Below, in pieces: positions 9,403-18,853 of a stretch of 64,000 bases of DNA. Both the position numbers and the translations under genes were made by a program. Below the pieces are notes generated by a model. It did no database searches. It was not told the origin of the DNA and was given only the letters and a program-made list of their open reading frames with translations. This DNA comes from Acholeplasmataceae bacterium UBA2284 (lineage in GTDB: Bacteria; Bacillota_I; Bacilli_A; Acholeplasmatales; Acholeplasmataceae), in NCBI GenBank assembly GCA_002345705.1, contig DDWO01000001.1, positions 12,990-76,989 of the forward strand, given 5' to 3'. The number at the start of each line of letters is the position of its first letter. Positions within the stretch are counted from its first letter, which is position 1.

Positions 9403-9810
9403 ATGAAGTCGATTGTTATAGGCGTTATCGGAGCTGATGTTCATGCTGTTGGAAATAGAATCATCGAATATACATTGACACGTGAAGGATATAACGTTGT
9501 CAATGTGGGTGTCTTATCGACACAAGAAGATTTTATTAATGCAGCGATCGAAACATCGGCTCGTTTAATTTTAGTGTCATCTTTATATGGTCATGGTGAA
9601 TTGGACTGTAGAGGAATGAGAGAAAAATGTATTGAAGCTGGTTTAAACGATATTATCCTTTATGTTGGAGGAAATATTGTTGTTGGTAAACAGGACTTTG
9701 CAGATGTTGAAAAAAGATTTAAAGCGATGGGATTTAATCGTGTTTATCCACCTGGTGTTACCATTGATGAGGTATTGGACACCATTAAAGCAGATTTAGG
9801 AGACTTGTAA
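9403..9810 (+). CDS. glmS: Glutamate mutase, S (sigma) subunit
   Basis: A 135-residue cobalamin-binding subunit of glutamate mutase, which interconverts L-glutamate and (2S,3S)-3-methylaspartate with adenosylcobalamin. The DxHxxG motif is GADVHAVG, with His14 as the expected lower cobalt ligand, followed by the SSLYGHGE block near 61. Length equals that of the clostridial subunits (about 137). The frame is open to a TTG at 9376, but GGAGGAG fixes the start at ATG 9403. First gene of the operon; its stop overlaps the next start by one base. Confidence 0.95.
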   Translation: MKSIVIGVIGADVHAVGNRIIEYTLTREGYNVVNVGVLSTQEDFINAAIETSARLILVSSLYGHGELDCRGMREKCIEAGLNDIILYVGGNIVVGKQDFADVEKRFKAMGFNRVYPPGVTIDEVLDTIKADLGDL

Positions 9811-11192
9811 TGAAAAGCTATTTATTGGTGGATTTCGGTTCGACATTCACCAAGCTTACAGCTGTCGATTTGGACAAAGAGGACATCATTGCAACCTCTA
9901 AAGCAATTACAACAGTAGAAACAAATATTATAGATGGCTACAATCATGCACTTTCTAAGCTAAATGAGCAAATTGGAAGAGAGATCAAATTCGAAAAAAT
10001 AGTTGCTTGCTCTTCTGCTGCTGGTGGTCTGAAAATGGCTGCAATCGGTTTAGTTGAAGAACTGACGACTGAAGCTGCGAAAAGAGTTTGTCTTGGTGCA
10101 GGTGCCAAGGTTGAGCTCGTTTTATCTCACAATATCAATAATGCTGAAGTGCAAAGCATTCTTGATAAAAAAATTGACATTATTCTACTTGCTGGTGGTG
10201 CGAATGGTGGAAATAAGGAATGTGTCATTCATAATGCAAAGCAACTTGCTAAATCAACAGTAAAAGCACCGATTATCTTTGCTGGTAATAAAGATGCTAT
10301 TGATGAAATCACAGAGATATTATCAGAAGCAAATAAGGATTTTCATATTTGTGAAAATGTGATGCCTAGACTGAATCACTTAAATATTGATAGTGCGAAG
10401 AATAAAATTAAGGAAATATTTGTTAAAAATATTATTGAAGCAAAAGGAATCAAAAAGGTTGAAGAAACGATTGATCAAGTCATTCTTCCAACACCAAACG
10501 CAGTTTTAATGGCTGCTGAATTATTATCAAAGGGATTTGACGAAGAAAAAGGACTTGGTGATTTAATGATTGCTGATCTTGGTGGAGCAACCACAGACGT
10601 CTATTCGATGGCTCTTGGCTTACCAACTCAGATGAATGCACTTTTATCAGGACTTGAAGAACCCTTTGCTAAAAGAACAGTTGAAGGTGATTTAGGAATG
10701 AGATACTCTGCACTAGGTGTCCTAGAGACAATGACCTCTGCAGAAATAAGTCACTGGAATAAACAGGGTATTGATATCGTCTTTGAAGCAAATAAAAGAC
10801 ATAATGATATCGAATTTCTTGCAAAAACAGAATTTGATGAACATGTAGAAGATATCATTGCAGGAAAATGTATTGAAACAGCATTATCTCGTCATGTTGG
10901 AACACTTAAGCCTGTTTATACACCAATGGGTGTTATGTATTACCAATTAGGAAAAGATTTAACCAAGGCGAACTACTTTATTGGCACTGGTGGAGTTGTA
11001 ATACACAGTAAAGATCCAGTATCGGTATTAAAGCATGGTACAAAAATGGAATCAAAACCAATGGAACTTAGACCACATCATCCGAAGTTTTTACTTGATA
11101 AGGATTATATTTTGTCTGCCATGGGGTTATTATCTATAGATTATCCAGAAATTGCATTAAAAATAATGAAAAAACGCATTGTAGAACTTTAG
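9810..11192 (+). CDS. mutL: Glutamate mutase reactivating ATPase (MutL/GlmL)
   Basis: A 460-residue ASKHA-fold protein found between the S and E subunit genes in glutamate-fermenting clostridia. Phosphate-binding loops are DFGSTFTKL near 8-16 and [11 protein letters not shown] near 256-266, and LLAGGANGG lies around 127. Its proposed role is ATP-driven exchange of damaged cobalamin in the mutase, an inference from related reactivases. It is not the mismatch-repair protein that shares the name. Start overlaps the stop of glmS (taATGa), implying translational coupling. Confidence 0.92.
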   Translation: MKSYLLVDFGSTFTKLTAVDLDKEDIIATSKAITTVETNIIDGYNHALSKLNEQIGREIKFEKIVACSSAAGGLKMAAIGLVEELTTEAAKRVCLGAGAKVELVLSHNINNAEVQSILDKKIDIILLAGGANGGNKECVIHNAKQLAKSTVKAPIIFAGNKDAIDEITEILSEANKDFHICENVMPRLNHLNIDSAKNKIKEIFVKNIIEAKGIKKVEETIDQVILPTPNAVLMAAELLSKGFDEEKGLGDLMIADLGGATTDVYSMALGLPTQMNALLSGLEEPFAKRTVEGDLGMRYSALGVLETMTSAEISHWNKQGIDIVFEANKRHNDIEFLAKTEFDEHVEDIIAGKCIETALSRHVGTLKPVYTPMGVMYYQLGKDLTKANYFIGTGGVVIHSKDPVSVLKHGTKMESKPMELRPHHPKFLLDKDYILSAMGLLSIDYPEIALKIMKKRIVEL

Positions 11193-11202
11193 GAGAAAAA
11201 TC

Positions 11203-12672
11203 ATGCAGGTCGTAAACAAAAAATGGTCTCTAGAAAAATTTCTAGAGGTACGCAAGGAAGTACTCGCATCTTGGCCAACGGGGAGTTCACCTCTTTTAGA
11301 CTTAGATGTTGCTGTAGAGAATCTAAAAAAGGTTCCTGCACATAAGAATTTCGCATTAAAACTGATGGAAGCAAAGGCTCAGGGTAGAACCTATGTTCAA
11401 CCTCGTGCTGGTGTTGCTCTTTTATCCGAACATATCGACCTAATGCGTCATCTAGAAAAAGCTGGCGCTGATTTTTTGCCAGCAACTATCGATTCCTACA
11501 CAAGACATAATCGTTATGCAGAAGCTGAAGAGGGTGTAAGAGTAAGTCAACAGGAAGGTAGATCGTTACTCAATGGTTTCCCTGCAGTCAATCACGGTGT
11601 TGAAGCCTGCAAGGAAGTACTAGATGCAGTGAACGTTCCCATGCAAGCAAGACATGGAACACCAGATGGAAGACTTTTAGCTGAAATTATTCATGCCGCA
11701 GGTTGGACATCGAATGAGGGTGGAGGCATTTCATATAATCTTCCATACGCTAAAAATATCTCAATAGCAGATTCACTTTACTATTGGCAGTATTGTGACC
11801 GTTTAGTTGGCTATTATGAGGATCATGGCATCCACATCAATAGAGAGCCCTTTGGTCCTCTAACAGGAACACTTGTACCTCCATCGATAGCAATTACTAT
11901 CGGAATTATTGAAGCTCTTTTAGCAGCTGAACAAGGTGTTAAAAATATTACAGTAGGTTATGGTCAATGCGGTAATATCATCCAGGATGTTGCCTCTATT
12001 CACATGCTACAGGAATTAACAGATGAATATCTACATAAATACGGTTATCATGACGTTTTTGTAACGACAGTATTTCATCAATGGATGGGTGGATTCCCCT
12101 CAGATGAAGCAAAGGCTGCAGGCTTAATTGCAATGGCTTCTACTGTTGCAGCACTGGCAGGTGCTACAAAAATGATTACGAAAACTCCTTATGAATCGAT
12201 TGGTGTTCCTACTAAAGAAATCAATGGCTTTGGAATTAGAGAATCAAAAATGGTAGTTAATTTATTAAAAGATCAAAAAATGCAACCTTCTCCTCTACTT
12301 GAACAAGAAAAGCTTCAAATTAGAAAAGAAGTCACTTGTCTTTTAGATACAGTTTATGAGCTTGGTGATAATGATTTAGCTGTTGGCACAATCAAAGCCT
12401 TTGAGCTTGGTGTTATCGATGTACCATTTGCTCCAAGTAAACAAAACCAAAACAAAGTATTACCAGCAAGAGACAATAACGGATGTGTTCGCATCCTTGA
12501 ATTTGGAAGCTTGGGTATGTCCCAAGAAATCAAAGATTTCCACAAACAAAAATTAGACGAAAGGGCAAAAGCCGAAGGAAGATCAATCACATTCCAAATG
12601 ACTGTAGATGATATTTACGCAGTCAGTCAGGGACAATTGATTGGAAGACCAATGACAGGAATCAAAAAATAA
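11203..12672 (+). CDS. glmE: Glutamate mutase, E (epsilon) subunit
   Basis: A 489-residue catalytic TIM-barrel subunit of glutamate mutase, very close to the 483-residue clostridial length. Visible blocks include [11 protein letters not shown] near 67, [15 protein letters not shown] near 148 and [13 protein letters not shown] near 171, which line the substrate and adenosylcobalamin face. AGGAG precedes the ATG. It lies 10 bases after mutL and 1 base before mal. With GlmS it forms the active E2S2 enzyme. The cobalamin must come from outside this window; no cobalamin gene is present. Confidence 0.95.
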   Translation: MQVVNKKWSLEKFLEVRKEVLASWPTGSSPLLDLDVAVENLKKVPAHKNFALKLMEAKAQGRTYVQPRAGVALLSEHIDLMRHLEKAGADFLPATIDSYTRHNRYAEAEEGVRVSQQEGRSLLNGFPAVNHGVEACKEVLDAVNVPMQARHGTPDGRLLAEIIHAAGWTSNEGGGISYNLPYAKNISIADSLYYWQYCDRLVGYYEDHGIHINREPFGPLTGTLVPPSIAITIGIIEALLAAEQGVKNITVGYGQCGNIIQDVASIHMLQELTDEYLHKYGYHDVFVTTVFHQWMGGFPSDEAKAAGLIAMASTVAALAGATKMITKTPYESIGVPTKEINGFGIRESKMVVNLLKDQKMQPSPLLEQEKLQIRKEVTCLLDTVYELGDNDLAVGTIKAFELGVIDVPFAPSKQNQNKVLPARDNNGCVRILEFGSLGMSQEIKDFHKQKLDERAKAEGRSITFQMTVDDIYAVSQGQLIGRPMTGIKK

Positions 12673-12673
12673 T

Positions 12674-13918
12674 ATGAAAATACAAAATGTAATTTTAACA
12701 AAAAGTTATACAGGTTTTTATTTTGATGATCAAAAAGCGATAAAAAAAGATGCTCAAAAGGATGGATTCTTATACGTTGGTGAACCACTGACTGAAGGTT
12801 TTAAGGAAGTTAGAGTACCAGGTGAAGCTATTTCAGTTCAAATTGTTTTAGAAGACGGTTCAGTTGGTGTTGGCGATTGTGCTGCTGTTCAATACTCTGG
12901 TGCAGGTGGTAGAGATCCTTTATTTTTAGCAAATGATTTTATTCCATATATTGAAAAGCATATCGTTCCATCTTTAATCGGGGAAGATTTAACTTATTTT
13001 AAACCACTTGCAGAAAAATATGACCATATGAAAATTGATGGTAAAAAAATTCATACGGCAATTCGTTATGGTATTACTCAAGCCTTATTAAATGCAGTGG
13101 CTGTAGCAAATCATAAAACAATGGCTGAAGTGATTCGTGATGAATATAACTTCAACCATAAAATATTGACAAGAGTACCTATTTTTGCACAATCTGGTGA
13201 TGATAGATATACAAATGTTGATAAAATGATCTTAAAGGAAGTGGATGCAATGCCACATGCCTTAATTAATAATGTCAAAGAAAAATTAGGATATAACGGA
13301 GAAATCCTTTTAGAATATGTCACTTGGCTAAAAAATAGAATTCTTTCAAAAAGAAATCATGCTGATTACTCTCCAATTCTCCATGTTGACGTTTATGGAA
13401 CTCTTGGCATCGCATTTGAAAATAATATTGATCGAATCGTCAGCTATTGTAAGGATTTAGAAGCTGCTGCTTCTCCTTTCAAAATCAGCTTAGAGGGTCC
13501 AATTGATTCTGGTGATAGAGAAGGCACGATGTTAGCACTTAAGGAAATCACAAGACACTTAGATGAAGAAAATATTAATGTAAAGATAGTTGCTGATGAA
13601 TGGTGCAACACCTTAGAGGATATTAAATACTTTGCTGACCAAAAGGCAGGTCATATCCTTCAAATTAAGACACCAGATTTAGGTGGCTTAAATAACATTG
13701 CTGAGGCAATACTTTATTGCAAGGAAAAAGGAATTGGTGCTTATTGTGGTGGTACATGCAATGAAACCAACCTTTCTGCAGAAGCAACTACATCTGTTGC
13801 CATCGCTTGTCAAGCTGATTTATGCTTAGCTAAGCCAGGTATGGATGTTGATGGCGGCTTTATGATTGTTAAAAATTTAATGGAGCGTACCATTGCTATA
13901 GCAAATTCAAGAAAATAG
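12674..13918 (+). CDS. mal: Methylaspartate ammonia-lyase
   Basis: A 414-residue enolase-superfamily enzyme (EC 4.3.1.2) that removes ammonia from 3-methylaspartate to give mesaconate. Length matches the 413-residue Clostridium tetanomorphum enzyme. The metal-ligand and catalytic blocks are visible: HVDVYG near 237, SLEGPID near 272, ADEWCN near 307 and LQIKTPDLGG near 331, the last holding the catalytic lysine. The start directly abuts the glmE stop, with no separate strong ribosome site, so translation is probably coupled. Confidence 0.96.
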   Translation: MKIQNVILTKSYTGFYFDDQKAIKKDAQKDGFLYVGEPLTEGFKEVRVPGEAISVQIVLEDGSVGVGDCAAVQYSGAGGRDPLFLANDFIPYIEKHIVPSLIGEDLTYFKPLAEKYDHMKIDGKKIHTAIRYGITQALLNAVAVANHKTMAEVIRDEYNFNHKILTRVPIFAQSGDDRYTNVDKMILKEVDAMPHALINNVKEKLGYNGEILLEYVTWLKNRILSKRNHADYSPILHVDVYGTLGIAFENNIDRIVSYCKDLEAAASPFKISLEGPIDSGDREGTMLALKEITRHLDEENINVKIVADEWCNTLEDIKYFADQKAGHILQIKTPDLGGLNNIAEAILYCKEKGIGAYCGGTCNETNLSAEATTSVAIACQADLCLAKPGMDVDGGFMIVKNLMERTIAIANSRK

Positions 13919-13926
13919 GTGATTTT

Positions 13927-14187
13927 ATGTTAGTCGCATCTTGCGGTTCAATTGAATCCAATGATTGTCTAGTTACAGTTCAACCATATGAAACCTTAAA
14001 AATCGAAATCGAAAGTATTGTTATTGACCAATTTGGAGATCAAATCGAAAAAGTGATCAAGGATACCTTAAGTGAATTAAAAATCGATAAGATTTTTGTG
14101 CATATCGATGATAAAGGTGCATTAGACTATACTGTGAAAGCTAGATTAATCACTGCAATTCAAAGATTGGAGAATAGCCATGCGTAG
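13927..14187 (+). CDS. citD: Citrate/citramalate lyase acyl carrier protein (gamma subunit)
   Basis: An 86-residue acyl carrier subunit that bears the 2'-(5''-triphosphoribosyl)-3'-dephospho-CoA arm. The attachment site corresponds to Ser11 in SIESNDC, aligned with ESSD of characterised CitD. It is slightly shorter than usual (95-100). Between the mal stop and the ATG is AGGTGA. It overlaps citE by 8 bases. In this operon the carried acyl group is probably citramalyl rather than citryl. Confidence 0.9.
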   Translation: MLVASCGSIESNDCLVTVQPYETLKIEIESIVIDQFGDQIEKVIKDTLSELKIDKIFVHIDDKGALDYTVKARLITAIQRLENSHA

Positions 14188-15037
14188 AAGTTTACTATTT
14201 ATTCCATCCAACGCACCAGCAATGCTTCAAAATGCTGATGTTTTTGCTGCTGATTCAGTAATCTTTGACCTCGAAGATGCTGTGCTTCTTTCTGAAAAGG
14301 ATGCTGCACTACAATTACTTAACCAATTTTTAAATTTACATCCCCTAGATTCGATTGAAAAAATCGTAAGAATCAATGGATTGGATAGTAGCTTGGGCTT
14401 TACCGATTTAACAACAATCGTCAGTGATCGAATTGATACCATTATGCTTCCAAAGGCTACATTGGAAACAACCTTATTACTTGATCAGGTTTTAACAAAA
14501 ATTGAAAAGAAAACCAAGATGAGTAAAAGAATTGGAATTGTTCCAATTATTGAAAAAGCAGGCTCAATCATTGAAGTGAATAACATCGCTAAAATAGAAA
14601 GAGTGAATGGTCTTCTTCTTGGTGGGGAGGATTTAGCAACCGATTTAGAGGTAGAAAGAACTGAAGATGGATTAGAAATACTTCTTTCTAGACAAATGGT
14701 GATTTTAGCTGCAAAAGCGAATCTAATCGATGCAATTGATACACCCTACACAAATCCTACCAATCCAAAAGGTCTTGAAAAGGATTCAAATTTCGCTAAA
14801 TCTCTAGGTATGAATGCAAAGGCTTGTATACATCCAGTTCAAATTGAAGTTGTCAATCAGGTGTTTTCACCAAAAGAGTCTGAAATCGAATATGCTAAAA
14901 AAGTATTGAAGGCAAATGAAGCTGCGATACTTGAAAATAGAGGAGCTTTTTCAGTCGATGGTAAAATGATAGATAAACCAATCATTGAACGTGCAAAAAA
15001 AATTATCGAAAAAGCAAAACAATGGAATTTAATATAG
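14180..15037 (+). CDS. citE: Citrate/citramalate lyase beta subunit (CitE)
   Basis: A 285-residue HpcH/HpaI-type TIM barrel that cleaves the acyl-ACP thioester, yielding acetyl-ACP and, for citramalate, pyruvate. Recognisable blocks are RSLLFIPSNAPAML at the N-terminus, VIFDLEDAV near 27 (metal-binding), IVRINGLDS near 62 and LLLGGEDLATDLE near 147. Length is typical (about 290). It is internal to the operon, overlapping citD and 7 bases before citF. Substrate choice between citryl and citramalyl cannot be read from motifs alone. Confidence 0.92.
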   Translation: MRRSLLFIPSNAPAMLQNADVFAADSVIFDLEDAVLLSEKDAALQLLNQFLNLHPLDSIEKIVRINGLDSSLGFTDLTTIVSDRIDTIMLPKATLETTLLLDQVLTKIEKKTKMSKRIGIVPIIEKAGSIIEVNNIAKIERVNGLLLGGEDLATDLEVERTEDGLEILLSRQMVILAAKANLIDAIDTPYTNPTNPKGLEKDSNFAKSLGMNAKACIHPVQIEVVNQVFSPKESEIEYAKKVLKANEAAILENRGAFSVDGKMIDKPIIERAKKIIEKAKQWNLI

Positions 15038-15044
15038 GTGAAAT

Positions 15045-16541
15045 ATGATCAATAGCTTAGACCGCTTTGTTCCTGATGATTTAGCACCTTATCAAGGTCT
15101 TAAAACAGGCAAGCGAAAACTAATTCAAGAAGTTATTTCAAAGAACACGGAAAAACTAGTTGATAGTATTTCTAAGGTTTTTGATTTAATTCCAATCAAA
15201 TCAGGCATGACCTTATCCTTTCATCATCATTTAAGAAATGGTGATGATGTTTTAAATATGGTGTTAGCTGAAATCAAAAATAGAGAATTAAAAAACATGA
15301 TTCTCGCTCCTTCTGCTATATTTTCAGTTCATGAACCTATGGTTGAGTTGATTAAAAATGAAAATATCGTAAAAATATATACAAACTATATCAATGGTCC
15401 TGTCGCTGAGGCTGTAAGTCAAGGCTACTTAAAGGAACGACTTGTGATGGATACCCATGGCGGTAGACCAAGAGCAATAGAATCTGGAGAATTACCTATC
15501 GATGTTTCCTTTATTGCTGTCCCAACCTCAGATCATTTAGGTAATGGCAATGGAATTGATGGAGTGAGTGCATGTGGTACATTAGGCTATGCAATCTCTG
15601 ATTTAATGTATGCCAAAACAAAGGTTGTCGTTACTGACCATCTAGTGAATCAAGTAGATCAGATTGATATTGATGCAAAGTATGTCGATTATGTAATTAA
15701 GGTTTCAAGAATTGGCGATGCAAAGGGTATCGTATCTGGCACAACAAAGCCAACAAAGGACCCTGTTCAATTAAAAATAGCAAATGACACAGCTAGACTT
15801 ATTGAAGAGCTTGGTTATATCCAAAATGGCATGAGCTTTCAAACAGGAGCAGGTGGAACCTCTTTAGCTGTTGCCAATGCGTTAAAATCTAAGATGATTG
15901 AAAGGAAAATAACGGGATCCTTCGCTTCAGGTGGAATCACTGACTTTCTAGTTCAAATGCATGAAGCTGGCTTGTTTGAAAAGCTTTATGATGTTCAATG
16001 CTTTGATTTAGAGGCTGTAAAATCCTATAAGAACAATAAGAACCATATCGCCATGAGTGCATCTAAGTATGGTAATCCATATGACAATCCAATGGTTGAT
16101 CAATTAGATGTAGTTATTCTTGGAGCAACTGAGATTGATTTATATTTCAATGTGAATGTCACAACTGATTCTCATGGCAGTCTCATTGGTGGTAGTGGAG
16201 GACATTCTGATACTGCTGCTGGAGCAAAGCTCACCATCATTACTACAAACCTACTCAAATCAAGAACATCCATGGTTAGAGAACATGTAACAACTATCAC
16301 GACACCAGGTGAAACCGTTGACTGTTTGGTTACTGAGCGTGGTATAGCGATTAACCCAAGAAGAGTCGATTTGCTTGAGAAGCTTAAAAACTCAAAATTA
16401 AATATCGTAACCATGAAGGATCTACTTGCAAAATCAATAGCAATTACTGGTATTCCTAAGGTAAAACAAAAAAGTGAACAAATCATTGGAGTCGTAAGAT
16501 ATCGAGATGGTTCGATTATAGATAGTATCTACAAGGTTTAA
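15045..16541 (+). CDS. citF: Citrate/citramalate lyase alpha subunit (CitF)
   Basis: A 498-residue CoA-transferase-family subunit that exchanges acetate on the acyl carrier protein for the incoming acid. The protein shows SFHHHLRNGDDVLNMV near 58, the AVPTSDHLGNGNG block near 158 and GGSGGHSDTAAGA near 385. Length agrees with known CitF (about 505-515). AGGTGA overlaps the citE stop. With CitD and CitE it would form the lyase that turns citramalate into acetate and pyruvate, closing the methylaspartate pathway. Confidence 0.93.
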   Translation: MINSLDRFVPDDLAPYQGLKTGKRKLIQEVISKNTEKLVDSISKVFDLIPIKSGMTLSFHHHLRNGDDVLNMVLAEIKNRELKNMILAPSAIFSVHEPMVELIKNENIVKIYTNYINGPVAEAVSQGYLKERLVMDTHGGRPRAIESGELPIDVSFIAVPTSDHLGNGNGIDGVSACGTLGYAISDLMYAKTKVVVTDHLVNQVDQIDIDAKYVDYVIKVSRIGDAKGIVSGTTKPTKDPVQLKIANDTARLIEELGYIQNGMSFQTGAGGTSLAVANALKSKMIERKITGSFASGGITDFLVQMHEAGLFEKLYDVQCFDLEAVKSYKNNKNHIAMSASKYGNPYDNPMVDQLDVVILGATEIDLYFNVNVTTDSHGSLIGGSGGHSDTAAGAKLTIITTNLLKSRTSMVREHVTTITTPGETVDCLVTERGIAINPRRVDLLEKLKNSKLNIVTMKDLLAKSIAITGIPKVKQKSEQIIGVVRYRDGSIIDSIYKV

Positions 16542-16550
16542 GGAGAAATT

Positions 16551-17549
16551 ATGTATCGATTTGTTGACTGCATGTCAAAAAGTGAATTGGATGACGTAAA
16601 AAGCCTTTTAATTTTAAACAATTTAAGCTTTGATGATAACGTCACTCAAACGATTGGAATCTATGAGAATGACAAGATGATTGCTACCGGATCGCTTGAT
16701 CTGAATGTAATCAAAATGATTGCCGTAGATACTTCTCATCAAGGTGAGAACTTAACAGCACTCATCTTAACTCATTTAATGAGTATTCTCAATGAAAAGG
16801 GTATCCAAAAATATTTCCTTTTTACAACGCCAAAAAACAAGATATTCTTCTTAAGCTATAATTTTTCACTCATCTATGAAAATGATTCAATTGTCATGCT
16901 TGAAAATAAATTTAATACAATAATTGAAAGACTTACAAGACTAAAACAATCTCTAAATTTAGTCAGAGGTACGACTGCTGCTATCGTTATGAATTGTAAC
17001 CCAGTCACCTTAGGTCATCTGTATTTAATAGAGAAATGTGCATCTCAAAATGATAATGTATTAATCTTTTTAGTTGAAGAAAATAAATCTGTATTTCCCT
17101 ATGAAGTCAGATTTGAGTTATTAAAGAAGGCTACGAAGCATTTAAATAATGTGCATATACTTCCGTCGACTCCTTATATTATAAGTACAGCTACCTTTCC
17201 AACCTATTTCCTAAAGGAAACCAGTGAAAGATCCTATGCTTATATGAATTTAGATATATCAATCTTTCAAAAATACTTTGTTCCGATTTTTTCAATTGAT
17301 TTTAGATATGTAGGAAGCGAACCACTTGATCCTGCTACCAATGCCTACAATGAAACCATGAAAAAAATATTAAAGGATAAGCTTGTCGTTATCGAAAGAC
17401 TTAGAAATAAACAAGATGTGGTAAGTGCTTCCTTAATCAGAAAGCTAGCTAAAGAAAAAAAATACGATTTAATTAAGCTTTATACACCAGCTGTGACGTA
17501 TAAATTTTTGAAATCAAAAAAAGGAAGGGCTCTATTCCATCATGAATGA
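16551..17549 (+). CDS. citC: Citrate (pro-3S)-lyase ligase
   Basis: A 332-residue enzyme that acetylates the prosthetic arm of the lyase with ATP and acetate. An N-terminal GNAT-like region (about 1-125) is followed by a nucleotidyltransferase domain starting GTTAAIVMNCNPVTLGH (about 140-156), whose TLGH is the ATP-binding HxGH-type signature, and SASLIRKL near 291. Length is near the usual 335-350. AAGGAG precedes the ATG and its end overlaps citXG by 8 bases. Confidence 0.92.
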   Translation: MYRFVDCMSKSELDDVKSLLILNNLSFDDNVTQTIGIYENDKMIATGSLDLNVIKMIAVDTSHQGENLTALILTHLMSILNEKGIQKYFLFTTPKNKIFFLSYNFSLIYENDSIVMLENKFNTIIERLTRLKQSLNLVRGTTAAIVMNCNPVTLGHLYLIEKCASQNDNVLIFLVEENKSVFPYEVRFELLKKATKHLNNVHILPSTPYIISTATFPTYFLKETSERSYAYMNLDISIFQKYFVPIFSIDFRYVGSEPLDPATNAYNETMKKILKDKLVVIERLRNKQDVVSASLIRKLAKEKKYDLIKLYTPAVTYKFLKSKKGRALFHHE

Positions 17550-18813
17550 AATTCTTGAATCTAGAGAAAATAGACATATCCGTATCCAAGAGCTCCAAGA
17601 AACATTTAGGCTCTCTTTAATTTCGATTAAAGCAAATATTCCAGGAGATCATAAAAATATAAGTGAAGCGTATCTTTTGGTACGCTTATTTTTCAATGAG
17701 CTTAAGGATAAAATCTCAATCAAGTATTATGAATATAAAGAAAGCATGGATGGACCATACTACTTAATAGTTGCTAATAAGGAAAATATAGAAAATATTA
17801 AATCTCTACTAGTTGAGCTCGAGGATCACCATCCACTTGGTAGATTTATCGATCTTGATTATTATATTGAAAGTAAAAAATCAGTTTCAAGAACTGAATT
17901 AGGCATTAAAAATAGAGTATGTTATCTATGTGAACAGGATGCAAGAATTTGCTCAAGAAATCAAACGCATACTACAAAGGAACTCACAAACCATATTAAG
18001 AAGTCTGTCTTTAACTACTTACTTCATCTAATAACAGATTATGCTGAAAAAGCAATGCTCTATGAATTAAATATTGAGCATAAATTTGGTTTAGTAACGA
18101 AGACGACCAAGGGTTCTCATCAGGACATGACCTATGAATTAATGATTATTGCTCAAAAGGTTATCATTCCTTATTTTGGTAGAATGTTTGAAATGGGATA
18201 CTATTCAAATGATATTATCAATTTGTTTAACGAAGCCAGAGAGCTAGGAATCATTGCTGAAGAGGATATGCTAAAGGCTACCAATGGTATCAATTGCTAT
18301 AAGGGATTAATCTTTGTTTTAGGCCTAGTCATGCTATCTACGGGATATTTAATCTCACACCATCAACAGTTCGATTTGGTCTTTAAGAACATTCAAAATA
18401 TGACCAATGACCTTTTAAGAGAGTTTGATCGAGACCCAATAACCTTTGGTGAACAAGCATTTCATACCCACCAGGTCAAGGGAGCTCGTGGTGAAGCCTA
18501 TCTAGGATTTCCTACGATTCATCTTGCCTTAGTCAATTTAGAGTATAAGGATAGCTTAAGTGATTCCAGCTTACGTGGATTATTAAAAATGATTGTATTA
18601 TCAACTGATGATACAGTTTTATTAAAAAGAGCTGGTTCTCTTGAAAGATATATGATGATTAAAAGAAAGCTTGCACAAGTAGATACAGATAACCTAGATG
18701 AGGTTATTGAATTCACTAAATATTGTATTGATGAAAATATTAGTTTTGGTGGTGCAGCTGATTTACTGGTTTCAACGATATTCCTATATTTAGTTAAGAA
18801 AAAATTATATTAA
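17542..18813 (+). CDS. citXG: CitX-CitG fusion: prosthetic group synthesis and attachment
   Basis: A 423-residue fusion. The N-terminal 170 residues match CitX (apo-ACP phosphoribosyl-dephospho-CoA transferase), with SIKANIPG near 29 and CYLCEQDARICSR near 130. The rest matches CitG (ATP:dephospho-CoA triphosphoribosyl transferase), including a helical core with SHQDMTYELM near 192 and HTHQVKGARGEAY near 309. Fusions of this kind are known from other bacteria. It is the last gene of the glm-mal-cit operon, directly before a terminator. Its presence shows that the lyase is of the CoA-arm type. Confidence 0.92.
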   Translation: MNEILESRENRHIRIQELQETFRLSLISIKANIPGDHKNISEAYLLVRLFFNELKDKISIKYYEYKESMDGPYYLIVANKENIENIKSLLVELEDHHPLGRFIDLDYYIESKKSVSRTELGIKNRVCYLCEQDARICSRNQTHTTKELTNHIKKSVFNYLLHLITDYAEKAMLYELNIEHKFGLVTKTTKGSHQDMTYELMIIAQKVIIPYFGRMFEMGYYSNDIINLFNEARELGIIAEEDMLKATNGINCYKGLIFVLGLVMLSTGYLISHHQQFDLVFKNIQNMTNDLLREFDRDPITFGEQAFHTHQVKGARGEAYLGFPTIHLALVNLEYKDSLSDSSLRGLLKMIVLSTDDTVLLKRAGSLERYMMIKRKLAQVDTDNLDEVIEFTKYCIDENISFGGAADLLVSTIFLYLVKKKLY

Positions 18814-18816
18814 AAA

Positions 18817-18850
18817 GGTGCAGTTCTTATGAACTACACCATTTTTTTTT
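18817..18850. terminator. Bidirectional terminator between citXG and rocA
   Basis: ggtgcagttc (18817-18826) pairs with gaactacacc (18831-18840) with one mismatch and a four-base loop, followed by nine Ts on the plus strand. A-rich sequence before it makes it usable by the converging minus-strand operon too. Confidence 0.85.
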
Positions 18851-18853
18851 GGA

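Noticed and set aside
9810..11192. DNA mismatch-repair MutL
   Set aside because: The protein has ASKHA phosphate loops, not a GHKL ATPase fold; the shared name is coincidental.
11201..11485. Minus-strand open frame inside glmE, and similar long opposite frames such as 16172-16486 within citF
   Set aside because: They have no ribosome site or recognisable domain and lie wholly inside well-supported genes on the other strand.
13927..18813. Citrate fermentation operon
   Set aside because: No citrate transporter, oxaloacetate decarboxylase or citrate two-component system; the genes continue a methylaspartate operon.
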